This document shows positions 41,690-51,190 of a stretch of 64,000 nt of DNA, one piece after another (position 1 is the first letter of the stretch; every line of letters starts with the position of its first letter). A program made the translations under genes and the position numbers. Where the stretch lies: positions 2,550,001-2,614,000 of the forward strand of contig NZ_CP019980.1 of assembly GCF_002982115.1 (NCBI RefSeq), written 5' to 3'. Under the pieces are notes generated by a model. It was not told where the DNA came from, did not search any database, and saw only the letters and a program-made list of their open reading frames with translations. This DNA is from Lysinibacillus sphaericus. GTDB taxonomy: Bacteria; Bacillota; Bacilli; Bacillales_A; Planococcaceae.

Positions 41690-42526
41690 CTATAGTGCTT
41701 GATATGCAGCCATTGCATCTTCAACATGTAAAGGTGGCGTCCAAACATGCCCTTCCGCATTTGTCGTAACAAAAATATACACTTCGCCATTTTTTTCAAT
41801 TAAAGAAGCTAAGCAAAGCCCTGCTTCAGGTGTATAGCCGGTTTTGCCACCAAGAATGGCACCTTCGACCCCATCCATTTTTGAAAATAAAGTGCTAGCA
41901 ATCGTTAACTCATTTGGCACTTGCGTTGTGTAGCTTTTTGTCGTCATAATCTTATAAAAAGTAGGATTTTCAATCGCATATTGAAAGAGCTTGCTAATAT
42001 CACGAACACTCGATATATGTGCTGGATCATGAAGCCCACTAACATTTTCGTAATGAGTATCATTTAACCCTAATTCAAGTGCTTTATCGTTCATCAGTTC
42101 CACAAACGCTTTCTCACTCCCTGCAATGGCCGTTGCTAGCGTGGCTGTTGCATCTGCACCTGATGCAAGTAAAGTACCGTATAGTAAATCCTCGATCGTT
42201 ACAAAATCACCTGCCTGAAAGCCTGCCATCGAAGCATTTTGCGCAGTATATGTTGCAATTGTTTGTGGTGTAACCATCGTTTGCATTTGAAGATCTTTAC
42301 TCGCCTCAATCGCTACAATGGCTGTCATAATTTTGGTTAATGATGCTGGATAGATAATAGCATCCGCATTTTTTTCATATAACACCTCTCCGCTATCGTT
42401 TACCAATAAAGCATTTTTACTATGTAACGAAGGTAGCTCAATATCCACTACTTGTTCTTTGGACTTATTCGTATAGAAAAAAAATGCGATGACACCAATA
42501 CAACAAATTAATACAAACTTTTTCAT
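41690..42526 (-). CDS. D-alanyl-D-alanine carboxypeptidase (penicillin-binding protein, S11)
   Basis: 278-residue low-molecular-mass penicillin-binding protein trimming peptidoglycan stem peptides. An N-terminal anchor (FVLICCIGVIAFFF) is followed by the SxxK box PASLTKIMTA (S62, K65), the second box ASGADA, where the usual SxN Asn is Ala, and the KTG box GGKTGYT (228-230). ATG 42526 has GGGAGG upstream, and the ribosome binding site can pair with GCCTCC 14 bases in front, within a TATAAT-containing leader. Confidence 0.87.
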   Translation of the reverse strand: MKKFVLICCIGVIAFFFYTNKSKEQVVDIELPSLHSKNALLVNDSGEVLYEKNADAIIYPASLTKIMTAIVAIEASKDLQMQTMVTPQTIATYTAQNASMAGFQAGDFVTIEDLLYGTLLASGADATATLATAIAGSEKAFVELMNDKALELGLNDTHYENVSGLHDPAHISSVRDISKLFQYAIENPTFYKIMTTKSYTTQVPNELTIASTLFSKMDGVEGAILGGKTGYTPEAGLCLASLIEKNGEVYIFVTTNAEGHVWTPPLHVEDAMAAYQAL

Positions 42527-42648
42527 AAAAAAACGCCTCCCACACATTATAATAGGAGGCAATTATGAATATTCCTGTAGGATATTTATGAAGAAATTCT
42601 TAAGGATTGCGCCAATATTTCGCGTTACGTAATAAAAGCTACTATATA

Positions 42649-43260
42649 TCAATAAAAATCATCGAACGCTAGAGAAATGTTTTGGATTTTCTTATCGGAT
42701 AATTTAAAAAATACATCCTGTGATACATCTAACTTTAGTGCATGGTCCTTGGCTAATCCAGCATAAATGCCCCGTAAAATCCGCCCAGTTAGACCATGGG
42801 ATATGACAATCACGTTTTGTTCATCTTTTACACTATCGAGCCAATCAGTCAATCTAGCAACAACCGAGTCGTAACTTTCTCCATTCGGTGCATTGAAATA
42901 CCAATTATAATGGTCTGTGTTTTCTAAAAGACTTGGCCAAGACTTTTCAATTTCTTTTATTGTAAGCCCAGCCCAATCTCCAACAGCCACTTCGGCTAGT
43001 CGATGATCCTTTACTACATCATTAAAATCATAGCCTATCGTTTCGCAAATAATTTCTGCGCTCTGCAATGCTCTTCCTAAAGAACTTGAAATAATTTTCC
43101 AATCTTGAGGATTGCCTAGTAAGCTTTTTAACATAACTGCGTTTTGTTGAACTTGTTCGATGCCAACATCGGTTAAGGGTGAATCCAACTCGCCTTGGTA
43201 TCGTCCTTGCGTATTAAAAACCGTTTCTCCATGACGAAGTAAATAAATAATTTGCCTCAA
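42649..43260 (-). CDS. Histidine phosphatase family protein
   Basis: 203-residue member of the phosphoglycerate-mutase-like superfamily. The phosphohistidine motif is LLRHGETVFN, the second Arg lies in SSLGRALQSAEI, and the late His box is VISHGLTGRI. These act as phosphatases on small molecules or proteins. Single gene; substrate unknown. Confidence 0.88.
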   Translation of the reverse strand: MRQIIYLLRHGETVFNTQGRYQGELDSPLTDVGIEQVQQNAVMLKSLLGNPQDWKIISSSLGRALQSAEIICETIGYDFNDVVKDHRLAEVAVGDWAGLTIKEIEKSWPSLLENTDHYNWYFNAPNGESYDSVVARLTDWLDSVKDEQNVIVISHGLTGRILRGIYAGLAKDHALKLDVSQDVFFKLSDKKIQNISLAFDDFY

Positions 43261-43317
43261 TCCCGTTCCTCCTCTATCTCTCTATTGCCAATTGCTAGTC
43301 AGATTGTACAAGCAAAG

Positions 43318-43734
43318 TTAAAAAAGTACAAATAAATACACTAATGAAATGAAGAGACAGAGTGGGCTATACAACCATGTATCATTTCTTGCAAACTGTG
43401 AATGTTTTATTTTTTTAAAAAATCCTACATATTTAAAGTCGCCTATTGCTCGTATCAAGAATATAACTGCACAAACCGTACAACCAAGTGTAAAAAAGTT
43501 AAATTCTTGCACATTCCGTAAGTAAATCCCTTTTATTAAGAGTAGGAAAGCTGCTACCACAAGAAGGAATGCTACTAATAACGTTCCTATTTTACGAGGA
43601 ACGAAAGCCGGTTCTTGGCTGCCTTTCTTTATAGGGAGTACCACCATCGCACCCCAACGACCACCAAATGCCCAATAGACGTGTATTATGCTTATCAAAA
43701 ACAGAACACATACAACGAGTAGTAAACTAATCAT
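43318..43734 (-). CDS. DUF3995 membrane protein
   Basis: 138 residues, four membrane helices. The N-terminal HVYWAFGGRWG motif and RAIGDFKYVGFF are typical of DUF3995. Its upstream region carries a palindrome matching that of the TetR gene at 43850, so it is probably the regulated target of that repressor. Function of the family is unknown. Confidence 0.82.
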   Translation of the reverse strand: MISLLLVVCVLFLISIIHVYWAFGGRWGAMVVLPIKKGSQEPAFVPRKIGTLLVAFLLVVAAFLLLIKGIYLRNVQEFNFFTLGCTVCAVIFLIRAIGDFKYVGFFKKIKHSQFARNDTWLYSPLCLFISLVYLFVLF

Positions 43735-43769
43735 TACCTATTCCCCTCCCACTTTGTATACTACATACT

Positions 43770-43793
43770 AAAACATACGATAACGTATGTTTT
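43770..43793. promoter_or_regulatory. TetR-type operator in front of the DUF3995 gene
   Basis: AAAACATACG-ATAA-CGTATGTTTT, a perfect ten-base-pair palindrome 36 bases upstream of the DUF3995 start. The same core lies in front of the TetR gene. Confidence 0.8.
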
Positions 43794-43849
43794 GGTCATT
43801 TATTTGTCCCTTAAGTTACTCAACTGCAAGGGACATGTTTCTTTTCTTG

Positions 43850-44365
43850 TTATATCTTTAGTAATAGTTCAAGCATTTTTCCTATCGTAAAATTAGGATT
43901 TTCTGTAAACCTTGTCATCCACCCTATATACGTTAAATAAGCAAGTCTTGCTCTTTCGACCGCTTCTAATTCATCACTTCCTTTTTTTTGATATAAATGA
44001 GCAATACAACGAATTCGCTGTTCCTCAATGTCGACTAACCGCTTTGCAACAACTTGGTTATATTTAGCCCAAGTATAAATGCCTATTTCAATTTTTTTAT
44101 CACTACTAAAACTGATTGTAAAAAGCTCTTCTAATGACGAATCTTCCTGCTCCATACTATGAATAATGCGCTTTGTAGCAACCATTTCCCAATAATTGAA
44201 CATAGCATCTAACAGTTCTTGATGGTCACGAAAATGGTGATAAAAACTACCTTTACTTATGTTCAGTATACGTGCGAGCGTTTCAATACGAACTTTATGT
44301 ATGCCTGCGTCCGCTAATTGATGTAAACCAGCCTTTATCCAGTCTTCTCTTGTTAATTGCATCAT
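43850..44365 (-). CDS. TetR family transcriptional repressor
   Basis: 171-residue regulator. The N-terminal HTH is IHKVRIETLARILNISKGSF followed by YHHFRDHQELLDAM, the TetR signature. ATG 44365 has GGAGGG upstream; another ATG follows directly. Palindromes with the core ACATACG-N4-CGTATGT lie in front of this gene and of the DUF3995 gene, so it should repress both. Ligand unknown. Confidence 0.9.
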   Translation of the reverse strand: MMQLTREDWIKAGLHQLADAGIHKVRIETLARILNISKGSFYHHFRDHQELLDAMFNYWEMVATKRIIHSMEQEDSSLEELFTISFSSDKKIEIGIYTWAKYNQVVAKRLVDIEEQRIRCIAHLYQKKGSDELEAVERARLAYLTYIGWMTRFTENPNFTIGKMLELLLKI

Positions 44366-44375
44366 TTCACCCTCC

Positions 44376-44395
44376 AACATACGCTATCGTATGTT
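44376..44395. promoter_or_regulatory. TetR autoregulatory operator
   Basis: AACATACG-CTAT-CGTATGTT, a perfect palindrome immediately upstream of the TetR ribosome binding site. Confidence 0.8.
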
Positions 44396-44453
44396 TTCAA
44401 CAGAATATAACATATTGTAAATTTTGTCAAACAACATTGGTACAGAATTTAAA

Positions 44454-44752
44454 TGAGGATGGGACATAACTAAAAAATTTAAGGAACAGAGGAAAGGTGT
44501 TCGTAAATTTTCCCTATTATAGGAACTTGACTATTTAAAAAAAATAGAAGTGTTCACTAGTTGTTGGTAGCGAAGGCGGTGACTCCTGCTCAGAACGCAT
44601 ACAATGTAAGACGCGGGCATTTCGCGCGTTAGCGAGGGTTGCGGCTTACTGTGCTGAGCGGAAAGCACGCCGAAGCGGACAACAACGGCGCAGCAAAAAA
44701 GTGTTAGATTGACTGCATCAATCTAACACTTTTTCTCTTTTGTCCCAGCCTC
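44454..44752. repeat. Dispersed GAGGATGGGACATAAC element, long copy
   Basis: About 300 bases. Starts GAGGATGGGACATAAC and ends GTCCCAGCCTC, so the ends pair. Inside, ACTAAAAAATTTAAGGAACA and a terminator (GTGTTAGATTGA / TCAATCTAACAC, 44699-44734) are shared with a second copy at 55444. The middle is GC-richer than its surroundings. Similar GGCTGGGACA repeats are known in intergenic regions of Gram-positive bacteria. Confidence 0.75.
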
Positions 44753-44771
44753 ATCGCATTCATATAAATAG

Positions 44772-44891
44772 CTAATCTTCTTTCTTACTACCCTTGTTGA
44801 CATTGATGTTGTTATTAAAGGTGATTGTAATGTGTAAAAATGTTGGTAAAACACACCCAAGTAACAATAGTAACGGCACTATTTTTTTCAT
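44772..44891 (-). CDS. 39-residue peptide with N-terminal hydrophobic segment
   Basis: Short gene from ATG 44891 with AGGGAG about seven bases upstream. MKKIVPLLLLLGCVLPTFLH looks like a signal or membrane segment with a Cys; a polar Asn/Lys tail follows (NNNINVNKGSKKED). Function unknown. Confidence 0.5.
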   Translation of the reverse strand: MKKIVPLLLLLGCVLPTFLHITITFNNNINVNKGSKKED

Positions 44892-44986
44892 CAAATTCTC
44901 CCTACTATATAAAAATCATCTATTCACTATATGAATCGTTCATAGTGAATATGATGAATGCTTATAGGTCGTCAACTTCCTAGCTA

Positions 44987-46675
44987 TTAAAACGTACTAT
45001 CAAAAAGATTTTCCGCAATCGCTTGTTCAATATCTGAAGCCGTAAATTCCATCAGTTCATTTCTTGTAATAGTAGGCTGTTGGATTAAACGATTCGACTG
45101 GATTGTTACCAGCTTTTCAAAGACATTTCGGATATAACGTCCATTTGAAAAGTTCGGGATGGATTCAACAGGAATTTGAGTTAATTGTGCTTTCATATGG
45201 TGGGTAAAGGTATCACCATAACGATAATCGTTATTTTTACAGAGCATCGCAAAAATTTCATACAGCTCGTCCGTAGTAAAATTATCAAACTGCACAAAAT
45301 GATTAAAACGCGATTTAAAACCTGGATTGGCTTGTAAAAATGCCTCCATCAGCTCGGTATAACCAGCTACAATAATGACTAAATCATCCCGTAAATCCTC
45401 CATTGCCTTTAATAAGCTATCAATGGCCTCTTTACCAAATGCATCTTGTTTATCATGAATTAATGAATAAGCCTCGTCGATAAATAACACACCACCGGTC
45501 GCTTTTTTCACTACTTCCTGTACCTTTAAGGCGGTTTGACCAACATAACCTGCTACTAATCCCGCTCGATCGGTTTCAACAAAATGCCCACTAGACAATA
45601 CACCAAGATGTTTGTATATTTGCCCAATAATGCGCGCAACAGTCGTTTTGCCTGTTCCAGGGTTACCGGAGAAGACTAGATGATACGTAATTGGAAAACT
45701 CGTTAAGCCATGATCGACACGTAAACTTTGAATTTTAATGAAGTTGATTAAATTATGTAATTCCTTCTTGGCATTCGGCAGCCCGACAAGACCATCTAAT
45801 TGCGCCTGTAGCTTGTTAATCTCTCTCTCTACTTCAGGCGTAATACGTAAACGTTCTCCGTGGATAAACTCCCCGCTATAGATAATTTTACCAGCCTCAT
45901 TATAATAATCCCCGCGACCATGCTTTTCCCCATTTACAAGGTCGCCAATATAAGATGCCTGTCCATTGGCATAATAAAGAGTGCCTTTCCCTGTCATCGC
46001 ATCCTCTTTAAATTGACCTTCCGCTTCTAGCACACCCTGTCTTGAATACACTTTTCCTTTACCATGCTTCATATCTTCAAAAAAATACCCTTCATAGTAA
46101 AGGGGTGTTAAAGCAGATTCAATTTCCACTGTGCTTGGTGTTTCGGGGGCATAGTACAGCTTCCCTGCCCCTTGCATATGGTTCCACATAAAATCGCCTT
46201 CATATTGTAAAAAACCACTTGGGTAATATTGTGTACCTTTCCCTTTTTTCATGCCATGTACAAATTCACCTTCATAATGTGGTCGATTTAAATGCGGATA
46301 TTGCGCCCGTATTTCTTTAAAAGGTGCAATGACAGTCTCTTCAAAATACAAAATACCATAGCCATCCATTAAATCATTACGAAAATGGCCCTCGTAATAA
46401 ATCTTTCCATCTTTATATAAAATACCATTGCCTTGTTTTTTATTTTGAATAAATTCGCCTTGATAAATCATTTGTCCCTTTAAATACATGATGCCGTTAC
46501 CTTGCTTCATATGGTTAACAAATTCACCTTCAAATAATCGTTCACCTTCTTGATCAAAAATCGTCCCCTTGCCATCGTATATATCATGACCAAAATCATT
46601 TTTCTTAACGCCACCACGGTACATTAATGTCCCATCTGGGTAAAAAAGCTCTTTTTCTTGATGATTATCGTTCAT
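44987..46675 (-). CDS. MORN-repeat protein fused to a CbbX/SpoVK-type AAA+ ATPase
   Basis: 562 residues. Residues 10-275 contain about ten MORN-like repeats (patterns such as YEGHFRNDLMDGYGILYF and YEGEFVHGMKKGKGTQYY). The C-terminal half is an AAA+ domain of the CbbX/SpoVK group with Walker A FSGNPGTGKTTVAR, Walker B VLFIDEAYSL, and ATDRAGLVAGYVGQ-like pore region (TDRAGLVAGYVGQTALK). MORN repeats bind lipids or proteins, so the ATPase may be membrane-directed. ATG 46675 is chosen with AAAGGATGG upstream. No obvious operon partner. Confidence 0.85.
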   Translation of the reverse strand: MNDNHQEKELFYPDGTLMYRGGVKKNDFGHDIYDGKGTIFDQEGERLFEGEFVNHMKQGNGIMYLKGQMIYQGEFIQNKKQGNGILYKDGKIYYEGHFRNDLMDGYGILYFEETVIAPFKEIRAQYPHLNRPHYEGEFVHGMKKGKGTQYYPSGFLQYEGDFMWNHMQGAGKLYYAPETPSTVEIESALTPLYYEGYFFEDMKHGKGKVYSRQGVLEAEGQFKEDAMTGKGTLYYANGQASYIGDLVNGEKHGRGDYYNEAGKIIYSGEFIHGERLRITPEVEREINKLQAQLDGLVGLPNAKKELHNLINFIKIQSLRVDHGLTSFPITYHLVFSGNPGTGKTTVARIIGQIYKHLGVLSSGHFVETDRAGLVAGYVGQTALKVQEVVKKATGGVLFIDEAYSLIHDKQDAFGKEAIDSLLKAMEDLRDDLVIIVAGYTELMEAFLQANPGFKSRFNHFVQFDNFTTDELYEIFAMLCKNNDYRYGDTFTHHMKAQLTQIPVESIPNFSNGRYIRNVFEKLVTIQSNRLIQQPTITRNELMEFTASDIEQAIAENLFDSTF

Positions 46676-46768
46676 TTTATTGCCATCCTTTATCATTTCA
46701 GTATATGCTCAATTATAGCGTGGAACAGAATACATATGTGCGAATTTTTAGAATTTAAGGAGAACAAC

Positions 46769-47197
46769 ATGAAAAAAAGATATAAAATACTTTTCACGAT
46801 TCTATTACCCCTTATCATCCTTTATGTGGCGACGACTTTACTTACTCGAGATTCTACTTTTAATAAGGAAGTAATTGAACAACTCGATATTGAACAGATT
46901 AAGGAAATTGAAATTATCCGAGCATCTGATGAGAAAACAATTACAATAACAGAAACAGCGAAAATCGATGAAATGATGCATTTGTTCGAAGATAAAGCGA
47001 TTCGCAAAGTGCTTTTTGCCAAGTCTGACGTAAAAGAGGCATACTGGTTAACATTCAAGATTAATGATAATCGTGAAATCGGCATACGGATTGATGATTC
47101 AACCCACCTTTTTGTATATTTATATGAAGAAAATTATATGAAAGACTATAAGCTATTAGATAAATTGGACACGACGTATATTGAAAAATTATTTTAA
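46769..47197 (+). CDS. Hypothetical membrane-anchored protein
   Basis: 142 residues from ATG 46769, with AAGGAG about seven bases upstream. One N-terminal hydrophobic segment (ILFTILLPLIILYVATTLL) then a small extracytoplasmic domain of alternating charged and hydrophobic residues (EQIKEIEIIRASDEKTITIT). Divergent from the MORN-AAA gene, 93 bases apart. Not assigned to a family with confidence. Confidence 0.65.
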   Translation: MKKRYKILFTILLPLIILYVATTLLTRDSTFNKEVIEQLDIEQIKEIEIIRASDEKTITITETAKIDEMMHLFEDKAIRKVLFAKSDVKEAYWLTFKINDNREIGIRIDDSTHLFVYLYEENYMKDYKLLDKLDTTYIEKLF

Positions 47198-47318
47198 TAG
47201 AACATAAAAATTAGCAAGAAGACCTAGTAACAGGAACAGCATATGTAGTAAGACGCAAACTGCGCCATCCAAAATATTGCGTCTTACACTGTACCTTAAT
47301 ATTTCCTTATTGACGTGA

Positions 47319-47730
47319 TTAAACTAACTGTTTAACCATCGTGAAATAGCTACTTCCAGGCGGATAATCTTTATTTCCCCAACAACTAGATAACCTCTTG
47401 CTTCATCAAATGTTCGCGCTTGAAAATCATAGGTAGTTAACAATGCCTTTTTAGCGCCCATTTTGATTGCAGTGGCTTCTGCTTGTAAAAGCAATTTTCC
47501 ACCCAAGCCCTGTTTTCGATACTCCTTGCTAAACCAAAACTTATTGATTTCTAACCAATCCCAATAAACCTCTCGTTGGAAACAATAATATTTAAAGGCT
47601 GCACTGCACCCTTCTTTCGTATTTCTTTATGATAAGATGAATGTTCATCATTAAACTCTCTTAACTTAGTATTTAGAAATGTAACAAATGCTTCATGATT
47701 TTCTAATAAAACTTCTACATTGTCATTCAT
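47319..47730 (-). pseudogene. GNAT acetyltransferase, broken by frameshifts
   Basis: Starts at ATG 47730 behind GGGGTG (MNDNVEVLLENHEAFVTF) and reads to IIVSNERFIGIG then stop. In a second frame it continues as VYWDWLEINKFWFSKEYRKQ, GLGGKLLLQAEATAIKMGAK and DFQARTFDEARGY; in a third it ends as KDYPPGSSYFTMVKQLV with a stop. The acetyl-CoA loop RKQGLGGKLL is clear. At least two frame changes, one with a small deletion, make it a pseudogene unless the sequence is wrong. Confidence 0.75.
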
Positions 47731-47777
47731 CTTTTACACCCCAACTTAAAAAATAGTGGCAATTGCGGTAACACCTA

Positions 47778-47963
47778 TCATTCTTTACGTTTCTTCATTG
47801 CCACGACCGTGACCATAATGACGCCCAATTTTACTATTAAAATAAGCACGTAGATACTAAAAGAAATCATCGCTGGCAACAGCACCAACCACCACGACCA
47901 TGTTATAACCTCTGTTAGCTTGAGCACAATAAAAATAACCGTTAACACTTCTGCGATCCCCAT
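47778..47963 (-). CDS. Small two-pass membrane protein
   Basis: 61 residues from ATG 47963 with GGTGG upstream. VLTVIFIVLKLTEVITWSWW and LVLLPAMISFSIYVLILIV are the two membrane segments. The pattern resembles small proteins annotated as transmembrane Fragile-X-F-like in Bacillus and phages. Role unknown. Confidence 0.65.
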   Translation of the reverse strand: MGIAEVLTVIFIVLKLTEVITWSWWLVLLPAMISFSIYVLILIVKLGVIMVTVVAMKKRKE

Positions 47964-48085
47964 GTTGTCACCACCATTGCTACTTATTATTGTAAAAAGT
48001 ATAACCGTTTCCCTTTGTATTTTGGCATTGTATGGAACATAGCTTGTAAAAAAATCGTTTGCATTCTATAGATAGGAGGTACTGT

Positions 48086-48845
<760 letters not shown>

Positions 48846-49268
48846 TTTGAGGATACAAACAGAGGTATTTATGATACACAGAGTACACCGGAAGATAATG
48901 GCTATGCTGATATAGTTATAAGGCCAATCCTTTATTTCAAATATTGATTAAATCTTCAACTTACAATGACTTTAAACAGCACAGGAAAAATGAGCTTGGA
49001 AATGATTGTCCTAGCTCATTTTTTAACAAAGGACAAGTTGTTCTCTTTTTCTATAGTTACACTTTGTTTTACTATAAAAGCATAGTTATAGTCTTCGTCC
49101 TCACCCATTCACCACTGTAAGCTCCCAGGTAGTTGAATTCTCCATTGCGGATCATAACTCACAACCTCCTGTTAAATGGTCAACTGGCTTATTTAGCAAA
49201 ATTCTAATATCGAAGGATGTCCCTCATCTTTTCAATCTTAGGGACTCTTGACACACCACACTCGAACA
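48846..49268. other. Intergenic region with a terminator
   Basis: About 420 bases. A terminator lies at 48985. A minus-strand GGAGGTT followed by GTG near 49162 starts a 17-codon frame (SYDPQWRIQLPGSLQW), too short to call. Nothing else seen. Confidence 0.4.
48985..49025 (+). terminator. Terminator downstream of the VOC gene
   Basis: AAAATGAGCTTGGA and TCCTAGCTCATTTT form a stem with one mismatch, followed by TTAAC. Confidence 0.65.
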
Positions 49269-49955
49269 TTAATAAAAATCACAGTACACAATCCAATCCC
49301 CTTTTTCTGGATTGTAGAAAAAATAAAAACTACCACTATCTATAATATTGAAGCGAGCCTTTTCATCAGAACTTATTTGAAATATAAATGGGTATTCTTC
49401 CCCGAAAGAAACGCCACTTTGAGTAAAAGAAGGATACCCGCCAATTTTATGCGTGGCATATATTTTTTCAACAATGTCATCGTAATATTCAATGTCCTCC
49501 TCAAATTCAAGCCGTAAAATTTCATTTTCAATTGCTGGGGCAATACTATCCGAATCTTCCCAAGCAGGTGCATCATTATTAATGAATACAGGGGTTAAAG
49601 GAAAAGGCTTTATTTTCTTAGATTGTTTATTTACCTTTTGTAATTCATCCAGTTCCGTATAACAATTGATCTTAAAAAATGAAACTAAATCATCTCTATC
49701 TAGATTATTGAATACATCGAAGTCCATATATAGGGTTAATAATTGATAACTTGTTAATTCCTTTGGTACATAAGGTAAATTATATAAAAACATTGTACAA
49801 ATAGGGTCGAAATTAGATGGAATAGTTTCTCCTTCTTTTTCCCATACAACTTTGCCAATCCAACTTTCACCTAATTCCTCTGTTGGTCGGTATCCTCCTG
49901 TTTGAAAGATAGTAGCCTTTTTAAATAGTGCATGTTTAATTTGTGCAATATTCAA
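49269..49955 (-). CDS. DUF1963 (YwqG-like) protein
   Basis: 228 residues. The DUF1963 pattern is seen: GKVVWEKEGETIP, FLYNLPYVPKELTSYQLLTL, ..IGGYPSFTQSGVSFGEEYPF and FIFQISSDEKA ... GSFYFFYNPEKGDWIVYCD at the end. Such proteins are cytosolic, often beside toxin loci, and have been proposed as immunity or polyketide-related proteins; function here is unknown. Single gene. Confidence 0.82.
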   Translation of the reverse strand: MNIAQIKHALFKKATIFQTGGYRPTEELGESWIGKVVWEKEGETIPSNFDPICTMFLYNLPYVPKELTSYQLLTLYMDFDVFNNLDRDDLVSFFKINCYTELDELQKVNKQSKKIKPFPLTPVFINNDAPAWEDSDSIAPAIENEILRLEFEEDIEYYDDIVEKIYATHKIGGYPSFTQSGVSFGEEYPFIFQISSDEKARFNIIDSGSFYFFYNPEKGDWIVYCDFY

Positions 49956-50073
49956 TAATTTCTCCTCCTAGTATGTTTGTTACCTATTATATTAAATATC
50001 CTAAAAATTCAAAAAGCCTTTTTACTGTTGTCTAACTATCCCGCTTCTGTAGAGACATGAAAAAATTTAATCT

Positions 50074-50102
50074 AAATGTTAATAACCTAAATATTAACAT
50101 TT
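50074..50102. promoter_or_regulatory. Inverted repeat upstream of the pore-forming toxin gene
   Basis: AAATGTTAAT-AACCTAAAT-ATTAACATTT, a perfect ten-base-pair repeat about 165 bases in front of the toxin gene. It may be an operator; no T-run follows, so it is not a typical terminator. Confidence 0.4.
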
Positions 50103-50265
50103 ATCAGTATTGCATTTCCATTTATTGTTTTACAGTGATAAAGAGGTACTTATTAAATACTAAGTATCAATAAATAAAGTAGTAAAGGAGGTTTCTTGGT
50201 CGGAAGCACTCAATTTATCATCGAGGTAACTCGCACAAAGTACGTATATACTAGGAGGAAGATAC

Positions 50266-51048
50266 ATGACAACTCAACTAATTCGAGAAAAATTTTCGTT
50301 TGCAGATTTACCAGCAGTGAATTCAAGTTATGACAAAGTGAGAGAAGCATTCAAGGAAAAATTCAAAGTCAACCCTGATGGAATCGCCGTCAATAGTGAA
50401 ACGTATTTTAAGGGGGTTAAGCCTGCAATCACTGAACAATATGGTCACCCATGTTTCAAAACACTTGGTGATTTTTCTTATACAAAAGGAGATGGGGCAC
50501 CACCTAAGTCAATCATTGTTGGGAGCAATATTGCAGTAAATCATGGAGATGAAGCAGCTACGATGACTTTAGAAGTTCAAGGTAGCTGGCAAAGTCAACA
50601 AACATGGTCTTCTGAAAGTACAACTGGGTTAAATTTTTCCTCCAAATTTACGATTGAAGGAATTTTTGAATCAGGCATGGAGTTCTCTTTTAGTACGACT
50701 ACAGGAGAATCAAAGAGTGAAACAGAATCTAAAACAGCCACAGCAAAAATTGAGGTGACAGTACCCCCAAGAAGTAAGAAGAAAATTGTAATTGTTGGTA
50801 CATTGAAAAAAGAGACGATGCATTTCCGTGCACCTATTTTTGTCAACGGCATGTTTGGCGCAAATTTCCCAAAGAAAGTACAAGATCATTACTTTTGGTT
50901 CCTTAATGCAGCCAGTGTCCTAAAAAATACTTCCGGTGAAATAACTGGAACAATTCGAAACTCGGCTGTCTTTGATGTGCATACGGAGATTGGTCAAACA
51001 GAACCATTAACAGTTGAAGAATTAAACGAATTCATGGCATTAAACTAA
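50266..51048 (+). CDS. ETX/MTX2 family aerolysin-like pore-forming toxin
   Basis: 260-residue beta-pore-forming protein. The long Ser/Thr-rich alternating region from about residue 100 to 190 (STTGLNFSSKFTIEGIFESG, then FSFSTTTGESKSETESKTAT and IEVTVPPRSKKKIVIVGTL) is the amphipathic insertion loop and flanking strands of the ETX/MTX2 fold. The N-terminal receptor-type part is short. There is no signal peptide, unlike Mtx2/Mtx3, so the protein would accumulate in the cell or spore mother cell. AGGAGGAAG lies upstream of ATG 50266. The family includes mosquitocidal toxins of Lysinibacillus; the target here is unknown. Confidence 0.82.
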   Translation: MTTQLIREKFSFADLPAVNSSYDKVREAFKEKFKVNPDGIAVNSETYFKGVKPAITEQYGHPCFKTLGDFSYTKGDGAPPKSIIVGSNIAVNHGDEAATMTLEVQGSWQSQQTWSSESTTGLNFSSKFTIEGIFESGMEFSFSTTTGESKSETESKTATAKIEVTVPPRSKKKIVIVGTLKKETMHFRAPIFVNGMFGANFPKKVQDHYFWFLNAASVLKNTSGEITGTIRNSAVFDVHTEIGQTEPLTVEELNEFMALN

Positions 51049-51063
51049 ATAGCTGGAAACTTT

Positions 51064-51093
51064 ATCGGTGGGATCCTTCAACCCACCGATTTT
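51064..51093 (+). terminator. Terminator of the pore-forming toxin gene
   Basis: ATCGGTGGG and CCCACCGAT form a perfect stem, followed by TTTTCC. Confidence 0.8.
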
Positions 51094-51190
51094 CCATTAG
51101 TAGCCACTATCACCTTAGCTTCTTAGTTTACGATAATCGCCTTGTTATGCTATGATTTTTTTGTATTTTTAAGCATAAGGAGGAGAGATT

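Noticed and set aside
44560..44690. Possible tRNA or structured RNA in the GC-rich centre of the dispersed element
   Set aside because: No cloverleaf, no T-loop GGTTCRANNCC and no CCA end; it fits better as part of the repeat.
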